Assembly (NCBI RefSeq): GCF_018729255.1
Contig: NZ_CP076060.1
Location: 3,322,501-3,386,500 of the forward strand
DNA from: Cupriavidus sp. EM10
GTDB taxonomy: Bacteria; Pseudomonadota; Gammaproteobacteria; Burkholderiales; Burkholderiaceae
Reading direction: 5' to 3'
Length of the DNA: 64,000 bases
In this document: piece after piece, positions 19,408 through 28,889 of the stretch
How positions within the stretch are numbered: the first letter of the stretch is position 1
Layout of the letters: every line of letters starts with the position of its first letter
The notes under the pieces: model-generated
What the model was told of the DNA's origin: nothing
Seen by the model: only the letters and a program-made list of their open reading frames with translations
Database searches by the model: none
Made by a program: the position numbers and the translations under genes

Positions 19408-19863
19408 TCAGGCCGCGCGCCGGCTCAGGAAATCTCGATGCAGGCTGATGATCGACTCGGCAGTCCGGCTGTTGCCTGAAACCTCGGCCAGCGTAATGCC
19501 ATCAAGCGCCTGGTAGAACGCTTCCTCGGCCTGCTCCAGCGCGCGCTTCAGCCGGCAATTGCCGTTCAGCGCACAGGGCGGGTCGGAACAGTCGATCACC
19601 GACTTGTGTCCTTCCAGCTCTCGCAGGATCGTTCCGACCGACAGCCTCCCGGCGTCCGGGCCCAGTTGCAGCCCGCCGTGCCGCCCACGCGTGGCCGAAA
19701 TCCAGCCAAGCTTCGACAGCCGCGCCGCCACCTTTACCAGGTGATTGTGGGAAATGTCGAATTGCTGGCCGACCTCGGCAATCGTGATCGGACGGGTGCC
19801 GTCGCCGCGTGATACATACATCAGCAGGCGCAAGGCGTAGTCTGAGAATCGGGTCAGTTGCAT
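19408..19863 (-). CDS. nsrR: Rrf2-family nitric-oxide-sensing repressor NsrR
   Basis: Fe-S-cluster repressor inactivated by NO. The 151 residues have an N-terminal winged helix ([38 protein letters not shown]) and the three cluster cysteines in [15 protein letters not shown] (about residues 95-107). Start 19863 is the family start; a TATGAT -10-like box lies about 10 bp upstream on the minus strand. A degenerate NsrR site (19887-19901) precedes it, suggesting autoregulation. Confidence 0.92.
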   Translation of the reverse strand: MQLTRFSDYALRLLMYVSRGDGTRPITIAEVGQQFDISHNHLVKVAARLSKLGWISATRGRHGGLQLGPDAGRLSVGTILRELEGHKSVIDCSDPPCALNGNCRLKRALEQAEEAFYQALDGITLAEVSGNSRTAESIISLHRDFLSRRAA

Positions 19864-19882
19864 CGTGCCTCGAATCATAGAT

Positions 19883-19925
19883 AATGTGCATCTGCAATGC
19901 AAGATTTTTATTGCAGTTGCACATT
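19883..19925. promoter_or_regulatory. Operator region of nsrR: degenerate NsrR site inside a long inverted repeat
   Basis: TGCATCT-G-CAATGCA (19887-19901) matches the NsrR core with two symmetric-position changes. It overlaps a 16-bp inverted repeat, AATGTGCATCTGCAAT (19883-19898) and ATTGCAGTTGCACATT (19910-19925), with 15 of 16 positions complementary and an 11-nt loop. The region also lies upstream of gspG. Confidence 0.55.
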
Positions 19926-20026
19926 GGTACAGTTATCAGGATCTGATACCCCGGCGGCACACCAAACGGTCATCTGCCGGGAGTTATACTCTCCGACCAT
20001 ACCTCGACCCTCAAGGCACACAACCG

Positions 20027-20494
20027 ATGCGCAGAACCGTCACCCAGACTGCCGCCCCCCGGACGCAAACCCGTCGCCGCCTCGCCCGCGGCTTCACCCT
20101 GATCGAAATCATGGTGGTGATCGTGATCCTGGGCGTGCTGGCGGCGCTGGTGGTGCCCAAGATCATGAGCCGTCCCGACGAGGCCCGTATCGTTGCCGCG
20201 CGCCAGGACATCTCGTCGATCATGCAGGCGCTCAAGCTCTATCGCCTGGACAACGGCCGCTATCCGACCACCGAGCAGGGCCTGGCGGCACTGGTCAACA
20301 AGCCGACGACCGAACCCATCCCCAACAACTGGAAGGGCGGCGGCTACCTGGAAAAGCTGCCGAAGGACCCGTGGGGCCATCCGTACCAGTACCTGAACCC
20401 GGGCGTGCGCGGCGAAATCGACGTGTTCAGCTTTGCCGCCGACGGCCAGGCCGGTGGCAGCGGCAACGACACCGATATCGGTAACTGGGAATAA
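20027..20494 (+). CDS. gspG: Type II secretion major pseudopilin GspG
   Basis: Main subunit of the T2SS pseudopilus. The prepilin signal [20 protein letters not shown] is cleaved after Gly22 by prepilin peptidase (not in this window) and the +5 Glu is present. The C-terminal half has the GspG pattern [13 protein letters not shown] and [13 protein letters not shown]; total 155 residues. It starts the plus-strand gsp operon; ATG 20027 is favoured because it gives a normal short leader. Confidence 0.95.
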   Translation: MRRTVTQTAAPRTQTRRRLARGFTLIEIMVVIVILGVLAALVVPKIMSRPDEARIVAARQDISSIMQALKLYRLDNGRYPTTEQGLAALVNKPTTEPIPNNWKGGGYLEKLPKDPWGHPYQYLNPGVRGEIDVFSFAADGQAGGSGNDTDIGNWE

Positions 20495-20509
20495 GTTCTC
20501 CTTCCCCTC

Positions 20510-21022
20510 ATGACTCCGGCGACGCCGCGCGGCCAGGCCGCCCTACTCCAGCGCCGCCGGCTGCACGGCTTCACGCTGCTCGAACTGCTGGTGGTCATGG
20601 TGATCGCCGGCATCGTCATTTCCCTTGTGGCGGTCAACGCCACCCCCAATGATCGCGGCCGCGTGCTGGACGACGGCCAGCGCATCGCGCGCCTGTTCGA
20701 GCTGGCCCAGGAAGACGCCCAGCTGGGCGCCCGGCCGCTGGCGTGGGAAGGCGATGCCTCGGGATGGCGTTTTCTTGAATCCACACCGCAGGGCTGGGTG
20801 CCGATGCGCACCGACGTCTTCGCACCCGGGCGCTGGCGCATTCCGCTGGACGGCGCGGTGGTCGTCCAGGGCGGACGCCAGCCTGGCACCGGCCCCGTCC
20901 GCCTGGTCTTCGGCCGCGAACTGATCGACGAGCCGCAACGTCTGGTGCTGACGCGCGGCGACATCCGCGTGGACGTGACCGGCGATGGCAGCGGCCGCTA
21001 CGTGGCGACGGTGACGCAATGA
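20510..21022 (+). CDS. gspH: Type II secretion minor pseudopilin GspH
   Basis: Minor pseudopilin of 170 residues. Prepilin motif RRLHG-FTLLELLVVMVIAG near residue 20, then a GspH-type beta domain (ARLFELAQEDAQLGARPLAW). It starts 15 bp after gspG and overlaps gspI by ATGA. Confidence 0.9.
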   Translation: MTPATPRGQAALLQRRRLHGFTLLELLVVMVIAGIVISLVAVNATPNDRGRVLDDGQRIARLFELAQEDAQLGARPLAWEGDASGWRFLESTPQGWVPMRTDVFAPGRWRIPLDGAVVVQGGRQPGTGPVRLVFGRELIDEPQRLVLTRGDIRVDVTGDGSGRYVATVTQ

Positions 21023-21423
21023 TCCGACGCCCCTTCCAACGCACTCGCGCGCGGGGCTTCACGCTGATCGAAGTGCTGGTCGCGCTGACCATCCTGGCCG
21101 TGGCGCTCACCGCCGCCATGCGGGCCATGGGTTCGATGACCGAGTCGAGCGCCTCGCTGCAGCAACGCATGCTGGCCGAATTCAGCGCCGAGAACCATCT
21201 CGCCACCTTGCGGCTGTCCAAGACCTGGCCCGAGCCGGGCACACGCGGCTACGATTGCCCCCAGGGCGGTGTGGCGCTGTGGTGCGAGGAATCGGTGTCC
21301 GGCACGCCCAATCCGTCGTTCCGCCGCGTGGAAGTGGCGGTCTATCCGTCCGCCGGCAACAAGTCGGTGCGACTGGCGTGGCTGGTCACCCTGATTCCCA
21401 ATGAAACCCGCAATGTTCTCTGA
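21019..21423 (+). CDS. gspI: Type II secretion minor pseudopilin GspI
   Basis: Minor pseudopilin of 134 residues, part of the IJK tip complex. Prepilin motif [19 protein letters not shown] near residue 13; the C-terminal portion has the GspI-like FRRVEVAVYPS. It overlaps gspH (ATGA) and the start of gspJ. Confidence 0.9.
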   Translation: MIRRPFQRTRARGFTLIEVLVALTILAVALTAAMRAMGSMTESSASLQQRMLAEFSAENHLATLRLSKTWPEPGTRGYDCPQGGVALWCEESVSGTPNPSFRRVEVAVYPSAGNKSVRLAWLVTLIPNETRNVL

Positions 21424-22155
21424 GCGCCGCCTCCGGTCCGGCGGCCAGCGCGGTTTCACGCTGCTGGAAATGCTGGTCGCCATCACGCTGCTGGCGGTGA
21501 TGGCCGTCATTGGCTGGCGGGCGCTCGATTCCCTGACCCGCAGCCGCGAGCGGCTGACCGACCACGATGCCCGGCTCGACGCCCTGAAAGTGCTCTACGG
21601 CCAGTTCCAGTCCGACTGCGAGCATCTGGCCCAACCGGCCCAGCTGCAGGCCAGCCCGGTGGAAATCGGCGCCAACCAGTTGCTGCTGGTGCGAGACCGT
21701 CGCGACGAAGGCCAGCCGCCGTCCTGGCAGGTCGTGACCTACCGGCTCGACGGTAATACGGTGGTCCGCGCCGCCAGCCGGGCCGCCTATTCCCGCAATG
21801 ACGTGCAGGGTGCGCTGATGGCCCTGCGCCAGCCGGCCGGCGCGGGCCTGCAGATCCGCCCCTGCTGGGTGATACCGAGCAGCTATCCGCCCGGGCCTGG
21901 GTAGAGCCGGCTGGCTGGATGGTCGATACGGGCCGGGTGCGCACCGCGCTGATGCAAGGCAGCGCCGTGGCCAATGCGGCGGCCAACGTGGCGGCCACTG
22001 CGGCAGCCGCCACCGGCGCCAGCGATGCGCAGGCGGCCATCGGGACGATTTCGAACACCGTGGCCATCCGTGCCGTCGAGCTGAACGTCTTCGCGCGCAT
22101 GGGCGACGGCGACGCCCCGCGCCAGTTCCAGAAAATCTGCATGACGGGGATGTGA
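21401..22155 (+). CDS. gspJ: Type II secretion minor pseudopilin GspJ, frameshifted
   Basis: Minor pseudopilin. The prepilin motif QRG-FTLLEMLVAITLLAVMA and LDALKVLYGQFQSDCEHLAQ are in the first frame; the C-terminal part (VRTALMQGSAVANAAANV to FQKICMTGM) is in the next. One extra C in the run 21859-21862 gives IRPLLGDTEQLSARAW and 251 residues. ATG 21401 overlaps gspI by 23 bp; ATG 21413 is an alternative. The stop overlaps gspK. Confidence 0.85.
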
Positions 22156-23173
22156 TGACGCGCGCGCCCTTTCCCACATCCCACCGCACCCGGCCAGGCC
22201 GCCAGCAGGGCGCCGCCGTAGTGACGGCGTTGCTGATGGTGACGCTGGCCGTGGTCGTGGTGTCCGGCATGCTGTGGCGCCAGCAGGTACAGATCCGCTC
22301 GATCGAGAACCAGCGCCTGGTGGCCCAGGCCGCCTGGATCGAACGCGCCGCCGTGGACTGGTCGCGCCTGATCCTGCGCGACGACCAGCGGCGTTCGCAG
22401 GTGGATTATCTGGGCGAACCGTGGTCGGTGCCGGTGGCGGAGACCCGCCTGTCCGATTTCCTGGGCGCCGGCGTCAGCACGTCCGAGGGCGGCGAAACGT
22501 CGTTCGTGTCCGGCCGCATCCTCGATGCGCAGGCGCGCTTCAACCTGACCAACCTCTATATCTGGCAGGCCGACGGCACCGGTCGCGTGGCCAATATCGA
22601 CCAGCCGTCGCTGCAGGCATTCAGACGGCTGCTTCAAACGCTGGGCATGAACGCTGGCCTGGCCGAGCCGACCGCGCAATATTTCCTGCGCGCGGCCCGG
22701 GGGTCTCGGCCAACGGCCAGCCCGCGCCCCGCCCGCCCGACAGCGTGGACGACCTGCTCGCCGTGCCCGGCTACACACCCGCGATGGTGGCGGCGCTGGA
22801 ACCGTTCGCCACGGTGTTGCCGGAGCGCACCAAGGTCAATGCAAACACGGCCGAGGCCGAAGTGCTCTCCGCGGTGATCGACAAGCTGCCGCTCGACCGG
22901 GCCCGCGAACTTGTGCGCCAGCGCGACCGCAGCTACTTCAACAATACCGGCGACGTGACCTCCCAGCTCCAGGGAATCGCCCCACAGGCCGTCAATCCGG
23001 GGGACGCGGTGGATGTGCGCACCCACTATTTCCTGATCTACGGACTGGTGCGGCACGAGCGGGCGCGCCGCCTGAAGGTCTCGCTGGTGTTCCGGGCCGA
23101 CGTGCTGGGCAGCGGCAACACCACCCGCATCATCTGGGTACGCGACGCCGACGCGATGCCCGAGCAACGCTGA
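22155..23173 (+). CDS. gspK: Type II secretion minor pseudopilin GspK, frameshifted
   Basis: Large minor pseudopilin at the pseudopilus tip. The N-terminus QQGAAVVTALLMVTLAVVVV is the GspK variant of the prepilin motif; later come QARFNLTNLYIW, VDDLLAVPGYTPAMV and KVNANTAEAEVLSAVI. The frame changes at the G run 22699-22703, where one extra G gives ARGVSANGQPAPRPPDS and 339 residues. ATG 22155 overlaps the gspJ stop as TGATG; a GTG lies one codon earlier. Confidence 0.87.
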
Positions 23174-23450
23174 AACGGGGACAGCCCGCAAGCCGTTTTT
23201 GCCCGGATGCGTGTCGGCATCAATGGTCTGCAGAATCAGTCGGACCACTATTGACGCGCGTAAGTCACACAGGCAAGGTATGCTGCTGCGCCGAGCCGGG
23301 TGCGGTGCGGCCGTCTGTCGCCGGGCCCCTGGCTTGTGCCCGCCAGACCGCTCCAGTGTGCGCCAGGGTGCGGCAACGGGGCGCCATCGGGCAACTGGCC
23401 GGCCAGTCACGCGCCTCCAGCGCATCTTCGCTATAGATAACAGGGAAATC

Positions 23451-25016
23451 TTGAGTACCACGCTCTACGTCCGCCTGCCGCACCGGCCGCATGACCAGCC
23501 GCAACCGTGGCAGTTTGGCGCGATGCCTTTTGCGCTGGTACGCGCCTCCACGGAGAAAATCCGCGCTGGCAGTTCGCCGCAGGCGCCCGAGCTGTTGCGC
23601 GAAGGCCACGCCCTGGCAGCGGAAATGCCGGCTGCGGACCGCCTGGTCCTGATCGTGGCCGCCAGCGATGTGCTGCTGACGGCAGCCATGGTGCCGCCGC
23701 TGCCCCCGGCCCGGCTACGCCTGGCCCTGCCGAATCTGGTGGAGGACATGCTGGCCACGGACGCCGCGCCGTGCCATATCGCGCTGGGGCCGGCGCTCGA
23801 TCCGGCCGCCCCGGCTCGCGGCCCGCGCCGCCGCCTGCTGATGGTCACCGACCGCGCGTGGCTGCGTGCCGCGCTCGACCAGTTCGCCGAACACAAGCAT
23901 CGTCGCCGCAGCGTGGTGCCGGCGCAGTTGTGCCTGCCACTGTCGGAAGCTACCGACCCAGCATCGGCGCCCGCCGAGGCTGTAGAGGCTGTCGATGTCG
24001 CGGCCCCGGTGCTGGCCGGGGACGCGGCGCCCGCGCCGGCCCCGCAGCCTTCTGTCCCCGAAATCCCCGCCACCGCCGACGAATCGGCCCAGCCGGCCAC
24101 GCTGGCGGTGGAAGCCGCTGCATCGGCACTGGCCCAGTCGGCCTCGCTGCTGGACGCCACCGCGCCGCCGCCCGCCGCCGCCGATACGGCGCGGCTGTGG
24201 CAGCTGACGGTCCGCACCGGCCCGTACGACGGCTACGGGCTGCTGCTCAATGACCAGGCACTGGCCGCCTGGCAGGCGCTGGCGCCGGCGGGCGTTTGGC
24301 ATGGCGACGCGGCAGCGCTGGCCAACGCGCCCGTGCCCGCGTTGCGGTCGCAGCGGCCGGTGGCGCGCGCATCGCGGATTTCCGAAAACTGGCGCATCTG
24401 GCTGGCTGGGGCCGAAGCCTGCCTGCGCGATCCGCAACTTGACCTGGCGCAGTTCGAATTTGCCCAGGGCCGCATGGACCGCTGGAACGTGCTGGCCTGG
24501 CGCCTGCCGGTGGCGCTGGCCGTGGCGCTGGCCCTGGTGCAGATCATCGGCATGAACGCCCAATGGCTGATGCTGCGCCGGGAGTCCAAACGGATCGACG
24601 CCGCCCAGATCGACCTCCTGCATACCGCCTTCCCCAACGTACCGCCGGTAGCCGAGCCGCCGCTGCTGATGCGTCGCCAGATGGAGCAGTTGCGCACCGC
24701 CAGCGGCCGCAGCACGCCCAGCGATTTCCTGCCGCTGGCCGACGGCTTCGCCCGCGCCGCCCACAGTTTGCCGCCCGACGCGCTGCTGCAGCTCGACTAT
24801 CGTGCCGGCGCGCTCTACGTCACGCTCAAGGCGGGCACCAATACCAATGCGCTGCGCAGCGCGGCGCGCCAGGCAGGCCTGCAGATGGAAGAAGACAAGA
24901 CACCGCCGGACGCCACCGTCCGGGGCGGCGGCACCCCGACACCGCCCGGCTCGCGCTGGACGATCAAAAGCGAATCGCGCGCCGACAACGCGGCGCAAGG
25001 CAGGGCCGGCGCATGA
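23451..25016 (+). CDS. gspL: Type II secretion protein GspL
   Basis: Inner-membrane T2SS component that binds GspE on the cytosolic side. The 521 residues comprise an actin-like cytosolic domain, an Ala/Pro-rich linker (about 175-245), one TM helix (VALAVALALVQIIGMNAQWL, about 350) and a periplasmic ferredoxin-like domain. The start is taken as TTG 23451, giving LSTTLYVRLPHRP; there is no in-frame ATG close by that keeps the conserved N-terminus. A 277-bp gap separates it from gspK; its stop overlaps gspM as ATGA. Confidence 0.85.
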   Translation: MSTTLYVRLPHRPHDQPQPWQFGAMPFALVRASTEKIRAGSSPQAPELLREGHALAAEMPAADRLVLIVAASDVLLTAAMVPPLPPARLRLALPNLVEDMLATDAAPCHIALGPALDPAAPARGPRRRLLMVTDRAWLRAALDQFAEHKHRRRSVVPAQLCLPLSEATDPASAPAEAVEAVDVAAPVLAGDAAPAPAPQPSVPEIPATADESAQPATLAVEAAASALAQSASLLDATAPPPAAADTARLWQLTVRTGPYDGYGLLLNDQALAAWQALAPAGVWHGDAAALANAPVPALRSQRPVARASRISENWRIWLAGAEACLRDPQLDLAQFEFAQGRMDRWNVLAWRLPVALAVALALVQIIGMNAQWLMLRRESKRIDAAQIDLLHTAFPNVPPVAEPPLLMRRQMEQLRTASGRSTPSDFLPLADGFARAAHSLPPDALLQLDYRAGALYVTLKAGTNTNALRSAARQAGLQMEEDKTPPDATVRGGGTPTPPGSRWTIKSESRADNAAQGRAGA

Positions 25017-25603
25017 AGCTCGGTAAATCCGCCAGCCGTCCCGCTGCAACGCGTACGCCGGCCGCCCGCCTGGCACGCCTGCGCCCGCGCGTCCCTGATG
25101 CATGGCGCGATCGCTTCGACACCTTCTGGAACGCCCGCAACCCGCGCGAGCAGGCCATTCTTGGCGGCGGCGCCGTGGTACTGGTGCTGGTGTTCGGCTA
25201 CCTGGTGCTGTGGGAACCGGCCGCCACCGGCCGCGACCGCCTGATGCGCAACCTGCCGGCGCAGCGCGCAGACCTGGCCGAAATGGAGACGCTGGCGCAG
25301 GAAGCGCGCGGGCTGCAGGCCAGCCCGGCGCCGTCGCTGCGCGGCGATGCGCTGACCCAGGCGCTGCAGGACAACCTGGGCCAGCACGGCCTGAAGGCCA
25401 CGCGCCTGGCCGCCACGGGCGACAACGCCGTGCAGGTGCAGCTCGACAAGGTGGCCTTTGGCTCCGTGGCCAGCTGGCTGCAGGATGTCCGGGCCCAGCA
25501 ACGCCTCAAGGTCACGGACGCCCGCATCAGCTATGTCGGTGCCACGGCACTGGTCAATTTCACCGCCACGCTGCAAGGCCCCGGCGCCGGTGGCCGCAAC
25601 TGA
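25013..25603 (+). CDS. gspM: Type II secretion protein GspM
   Basis: Inner-membrane partner of GspL. The 196 residues have a basic cytosolic tail, WNARNPREQAILGGGAVVLV leading into a TM helix (about 44-64), and a periplasmic domain ending with VTDARISYVGATALVNFTATL. It overlaps both neighbours (ATGA with gspL, TGATG with gspN). Confidence 0.9.
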   Translation: MKLGKSASRPAATRTPAARLARLRPRVPDAWRDRFDTFWNARNPREQAILGGGAVVLVLVFGYLVLWEPAATGRDRLMRNLPAQRADLAEMETLAQEARGLQASPAPSLRGDALTQALQDNLGQHGLKATRLAATGDNAVQVQLDKVAFGSVASWLQDVRAQQRLKVTDARISYVGATALVNFTATLQGPGAGGRN

Positions 25604-26409
25604 TGGCGCGGCTCGAGGCCCTGCGGCTGCCCCGCCGCCGCGTGCGCGCGTCGCGCGGCTGGGCATGGTTGCGCTGGACGCTGCTCGGGGCGGTAACGGT
25701 GGCCGTCACGGTGATGGCTTCGCTGCCCGCCACCTGGATGGCCGAGCGCATCGCCACGGAAAGCGGTCGCCGCGTGCTGCTGGCCGATGCGGCGGGCACA
25801 GTCTGGCATGGCAGCGCCACGCTGGCGCTGTCGGCCGGCGCCGGCAGCCAGACTTCGACGGTCCTGCCGGGACGGCTGACCTGGGACGTGGCGTTCTGGC
25901 CATTGCTGACCGGCACGCTGCGCCTGGTACTGGAACAGGACATGGCGATGGCCGCGCCGGTGACGGTGGCCGTGACGCCTGGCGGCTGGACCGCGCAGGC
26001 CGGCGGCATCCGCCTGCCGGCGTCGTTGCTGGAAGGCATCGGCGCGCCGTTCAACACGCTGCGGCCGGACGGCACGATGCGGATCGACTGGACGGCCCTG
26101 CAAGGCAAGTTTGCCGGCAACCAGAAATTCGGACGTCTGACCCTGCAGCTGGAACAGATGTCGGCGGCGGTCAGCCGCCTGCGCCCGCTGGGCAGCTATC
26201 GAGCGGAGGTCGACCTGACCGGCGCCGATGGCAAGCTGCAACTGAAGACCACGGCCGGCCCGCTGCACCTGGAGGGCAGCGGCACCATCGGCCGGCAATC
26301 CCGCTTCGAAGGCACGGCCCGCGCCGACCCCGAGGCGGCCACCCAGCTGGCTGGCCTGTTGAGCCTGCTGGGACGAACAGAAAACAACGTGACAAGGCTG
26401 CGCTTCTGA
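25603..26409 (+). CDS. gspN: Type II secretion protein GspN
   Basis: Accessory inner-membrane T2SS protein of 268 residues with one N-terminal TM helix (about 25-45) and a periplasmic beta-rich part (TVWHGSATLAL; PGRLTWDVAFWPLLTGTLRL), as in GspN proteins. GspN is present in only some T2SS operons and its exact role is unsettled. Confidence 0.88.
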   Translation: MARLEALRLPRRRVRASRGWAWLRWTLLGAVTVAVTVMASLPATWMAERIATESGRRVLLADAAGTVWHGSATLALSAGAGSQTSTVLPGRLTWDVAFWPLLTGTLRLVLEQDMAMAAPVTVAVTPGGWTAQAGGIRLPASLLEGIGAPFNTLRPDGTMRIDWTALQGKFAGNQKFGRLTLQLEQMSAAVSRLRPLGSYRAEVDLTGADGKLQLKTTAGPLHLEGSGTIGRQSRFEGTARADPEAATQLAGLLSLLGRTENNVTRLRF

Positions 26410-26443
26410 TTGCCGAAGCTGCCGAGGCCCAAGCCTGAAACCG

Positions 26444-28878
26444 ATGATGACAACGCAAGCACACCACCACCTCGTCCGTACCGTCTGCGCCCGCGCCACC
26501 GCGCTGCTGTGCAGCCTGTCGCTGCTGTCGCCCGCCATGGCGTGGGCCCAGCCGCAGCAGCAGGCACCGCAACCCAACGACATCACGCCGCGCAACCGTG
26601 ACCAGGTGGTGTTGAACTTCGTCAACGCCGACCTCGAATCGGTGGTCAAGGCCGTGGGCCAGGCCACGGGCAAGAATTTCGTGATCGACCCGCGCGTTAA
26701 GGGCACCGTGAACCTGGTGACCGAACAGCCGGTGTCGCGCGCCCAGGCGCTGGAAACGCTGGGCTCGGTGCTGCGCATGCAGGGCTACGCGATGGTGGAA
26801 TCGAACGGCTTCACCAAGGTGGTGCCTGAAGCCGACGCCAAGCTGCAGGGTTCGCCCACCGTGATCGGCGCCGGCGCCGGCCGGGGCGACCAGGTGGTGA
26901 CGCAGGTGTTCCGGCTGAATTACGAGTCAGCCAACAACCTGGTGCCGGTGCTGCGGCCGATGATCGCGCCCAACAACACCATCACCGCCTATCCGGCCAA
27001 CAACACGCTGGTGATTACCGACTACGCCGACAACCTGCGCCGGCTGGCCCGCATCATTGCGGCCGTCGATGCGCCGGCGTCGGGCGAAGTCGAACTGGTG
27101 CCGCTCAAGAACGCCGTGGCCAGCGATGCGGCCGTGGTGCTGCAGAAGCTGCTCGATCCGTCGGCGGCAGGCGGTGCCGGCGGCGGCGTAGCGGGCGGCG
27201 ACGCGTCGCTGCGCACAACCGTGGTGGCCGAGCCGCGTAGTAATTCCCTGATGATTCGCGCCACCAGCCGCGCCCGCGTGCAGCAGGCGCGTCAGCTGAT
27301 CGAGAAGATCGACCAGCCCTACGCGCGCCCCGGCAATATCTGGGTGGTGCCGCTCAAGAACGCCGATGCGGTGAAGCTGGCGGCCACGCTGCGCGCCATC
27401 GTCGCGGCAGATAGCAGTTTCACGAGTTCGACGCAGGGCGGACAGGCAGCCGGCATTGGCGGCGCCACGGGCGCCACGACACAAACCACCTCGCTGCCGC
27501 AGGGCGGCCAGTACACCGGCGGCAGCAGCAGCGGCTACAACCGCAGCGGCTCGGGTTCGTCGGGCTTTGGCAGCATGGGTGGCGGGTCGAACGCGTTCTC
27601 GTCGTCGTTCGCCGTCAACCAGCAGCCCACCACGGGCGGCATCATCCAGGCCGATCCGTCGACCAACTCGCTGATCATCACGGCCAGCGAACCGGTCTAC
27701 CGCAACCTGCGCGGCGTGATCGAGGACCTGGACGCGCGCCGCGCGCAGGTCTACATCGAATCGATGATCGTCGAGGTCACGTCCACGCAGGCCAGCGAGC
27801 TTGGCATCCAGTGGCAGGGGCTGGTCAACAACGGCGGCAGCGTCACCGGCTTTGCCGGCACGAACTTCGGCAGCGGCGGCCAGAACATCATCAACCTGAC
27901 CGCGGCCGGCCTGCTCTACAACGAGAACAAGACCGCCGGCCTGGCGGCGATCCAGAACATCGTGCCAGACATCGGCGGCCTGAACCTGGGGGTGGTGAAC
28001 AAGGCTCTCGGGCTGGGCGCGCTGCTGCGCGCGCTGGGTACCAACGGCAGCGTGAACCTGCTGTCGACGCCGAACCTGATCACGCTGGAAACGAGGAGGC
28101 CAAGATCCTGATCGGCCAGAACATTCCGATCACGACCGGCTCCTACTCGCAGACCGGCAGCAGCGCCACGGTGACGCCGTTCCAGACCTTCGACCGCAAG
28201 GACGTCGGTATCACGCTGCGCGTGCGCCCGCAGATCAGCGAAGGCGGCCTGGTCAAGATGCAGATCTACCAGGAATCGTCGTCGGTGGTGCAAGGTACGT
28301 TGAACAACACGTCGGGCCCGACCACCAACGTGCGATCGATCGAGACGAACGTGCTGGTGGACGATGGCCAGATCATCGTGCTGGGCGGCTTGATCGAGGA
28401 CAACTACGGCGATGGCGTGCAAAAGGTGCCGCTGCTGGGCGACATCCCGTGGATCGGCTCGCTGTTCCGTTACGAGAACAAGAACCGCGCCAAGACCAAC
28501 CTGCTGGTGTTCCTGCGCCCGTATGTGATGCGCACGACGGCTGCCACGGACCGCCTGACGCAGGACCGCTACGACTACATGCGCACGCAGCAGCAAGGGT
28601 TCGTGTCGCCTAACATGGTCGTACGCGACCCCGCCACGCCGATGCTGCCGCCGGCCAACGCCCCGACCACGCCGTTCGTCGATCCGCGCGGCGGCCCGCT
28701 GCAGCAGGGTCCGCTGCCGCTGGACCAGACGCCGGGCCAAACCCCGGGCCAGTCCGCGCCGCAGCTGGTGCCGGCGCCGCAGATGCCGCAGCCGGTACCG
28801 CAGCAGCAGCCCCAGCCGGTGCCGCCGCGGCCGCTGTCGTTCAACGGCGAGTCGTTCGCGAAGCGTCCGCAGAGCTGA
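26444..28878 (+). CDS. gspD: Type II secretion secretin GspD, frameshifted
   Basis: Outer-membrane secretin channel. A signal peptide (to about MAWAQ, residue 39) is followed by N0-N3 domains (LNFVNADLESVVKAVGQATG; VIDPRVKGTVNLVTEQPV) and a Gly/Ser-rich insert in N3 (about 330-385). The secretin core has VPLLGDIPWIGSLFRYENK and LLVFLRPYVMRT; the C-terminus is Pro/Gln-rich. The frame breaks at the A run 28089-28091; one extra A restores TLENEEAKILIGQNIP. Corrected length is 811 residues. It lies 34 bp after gspN, with an in-frame second ATG at 26447. Confidence 0.9.
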
Positions 28879-28889
28879 GCATCATCGTC

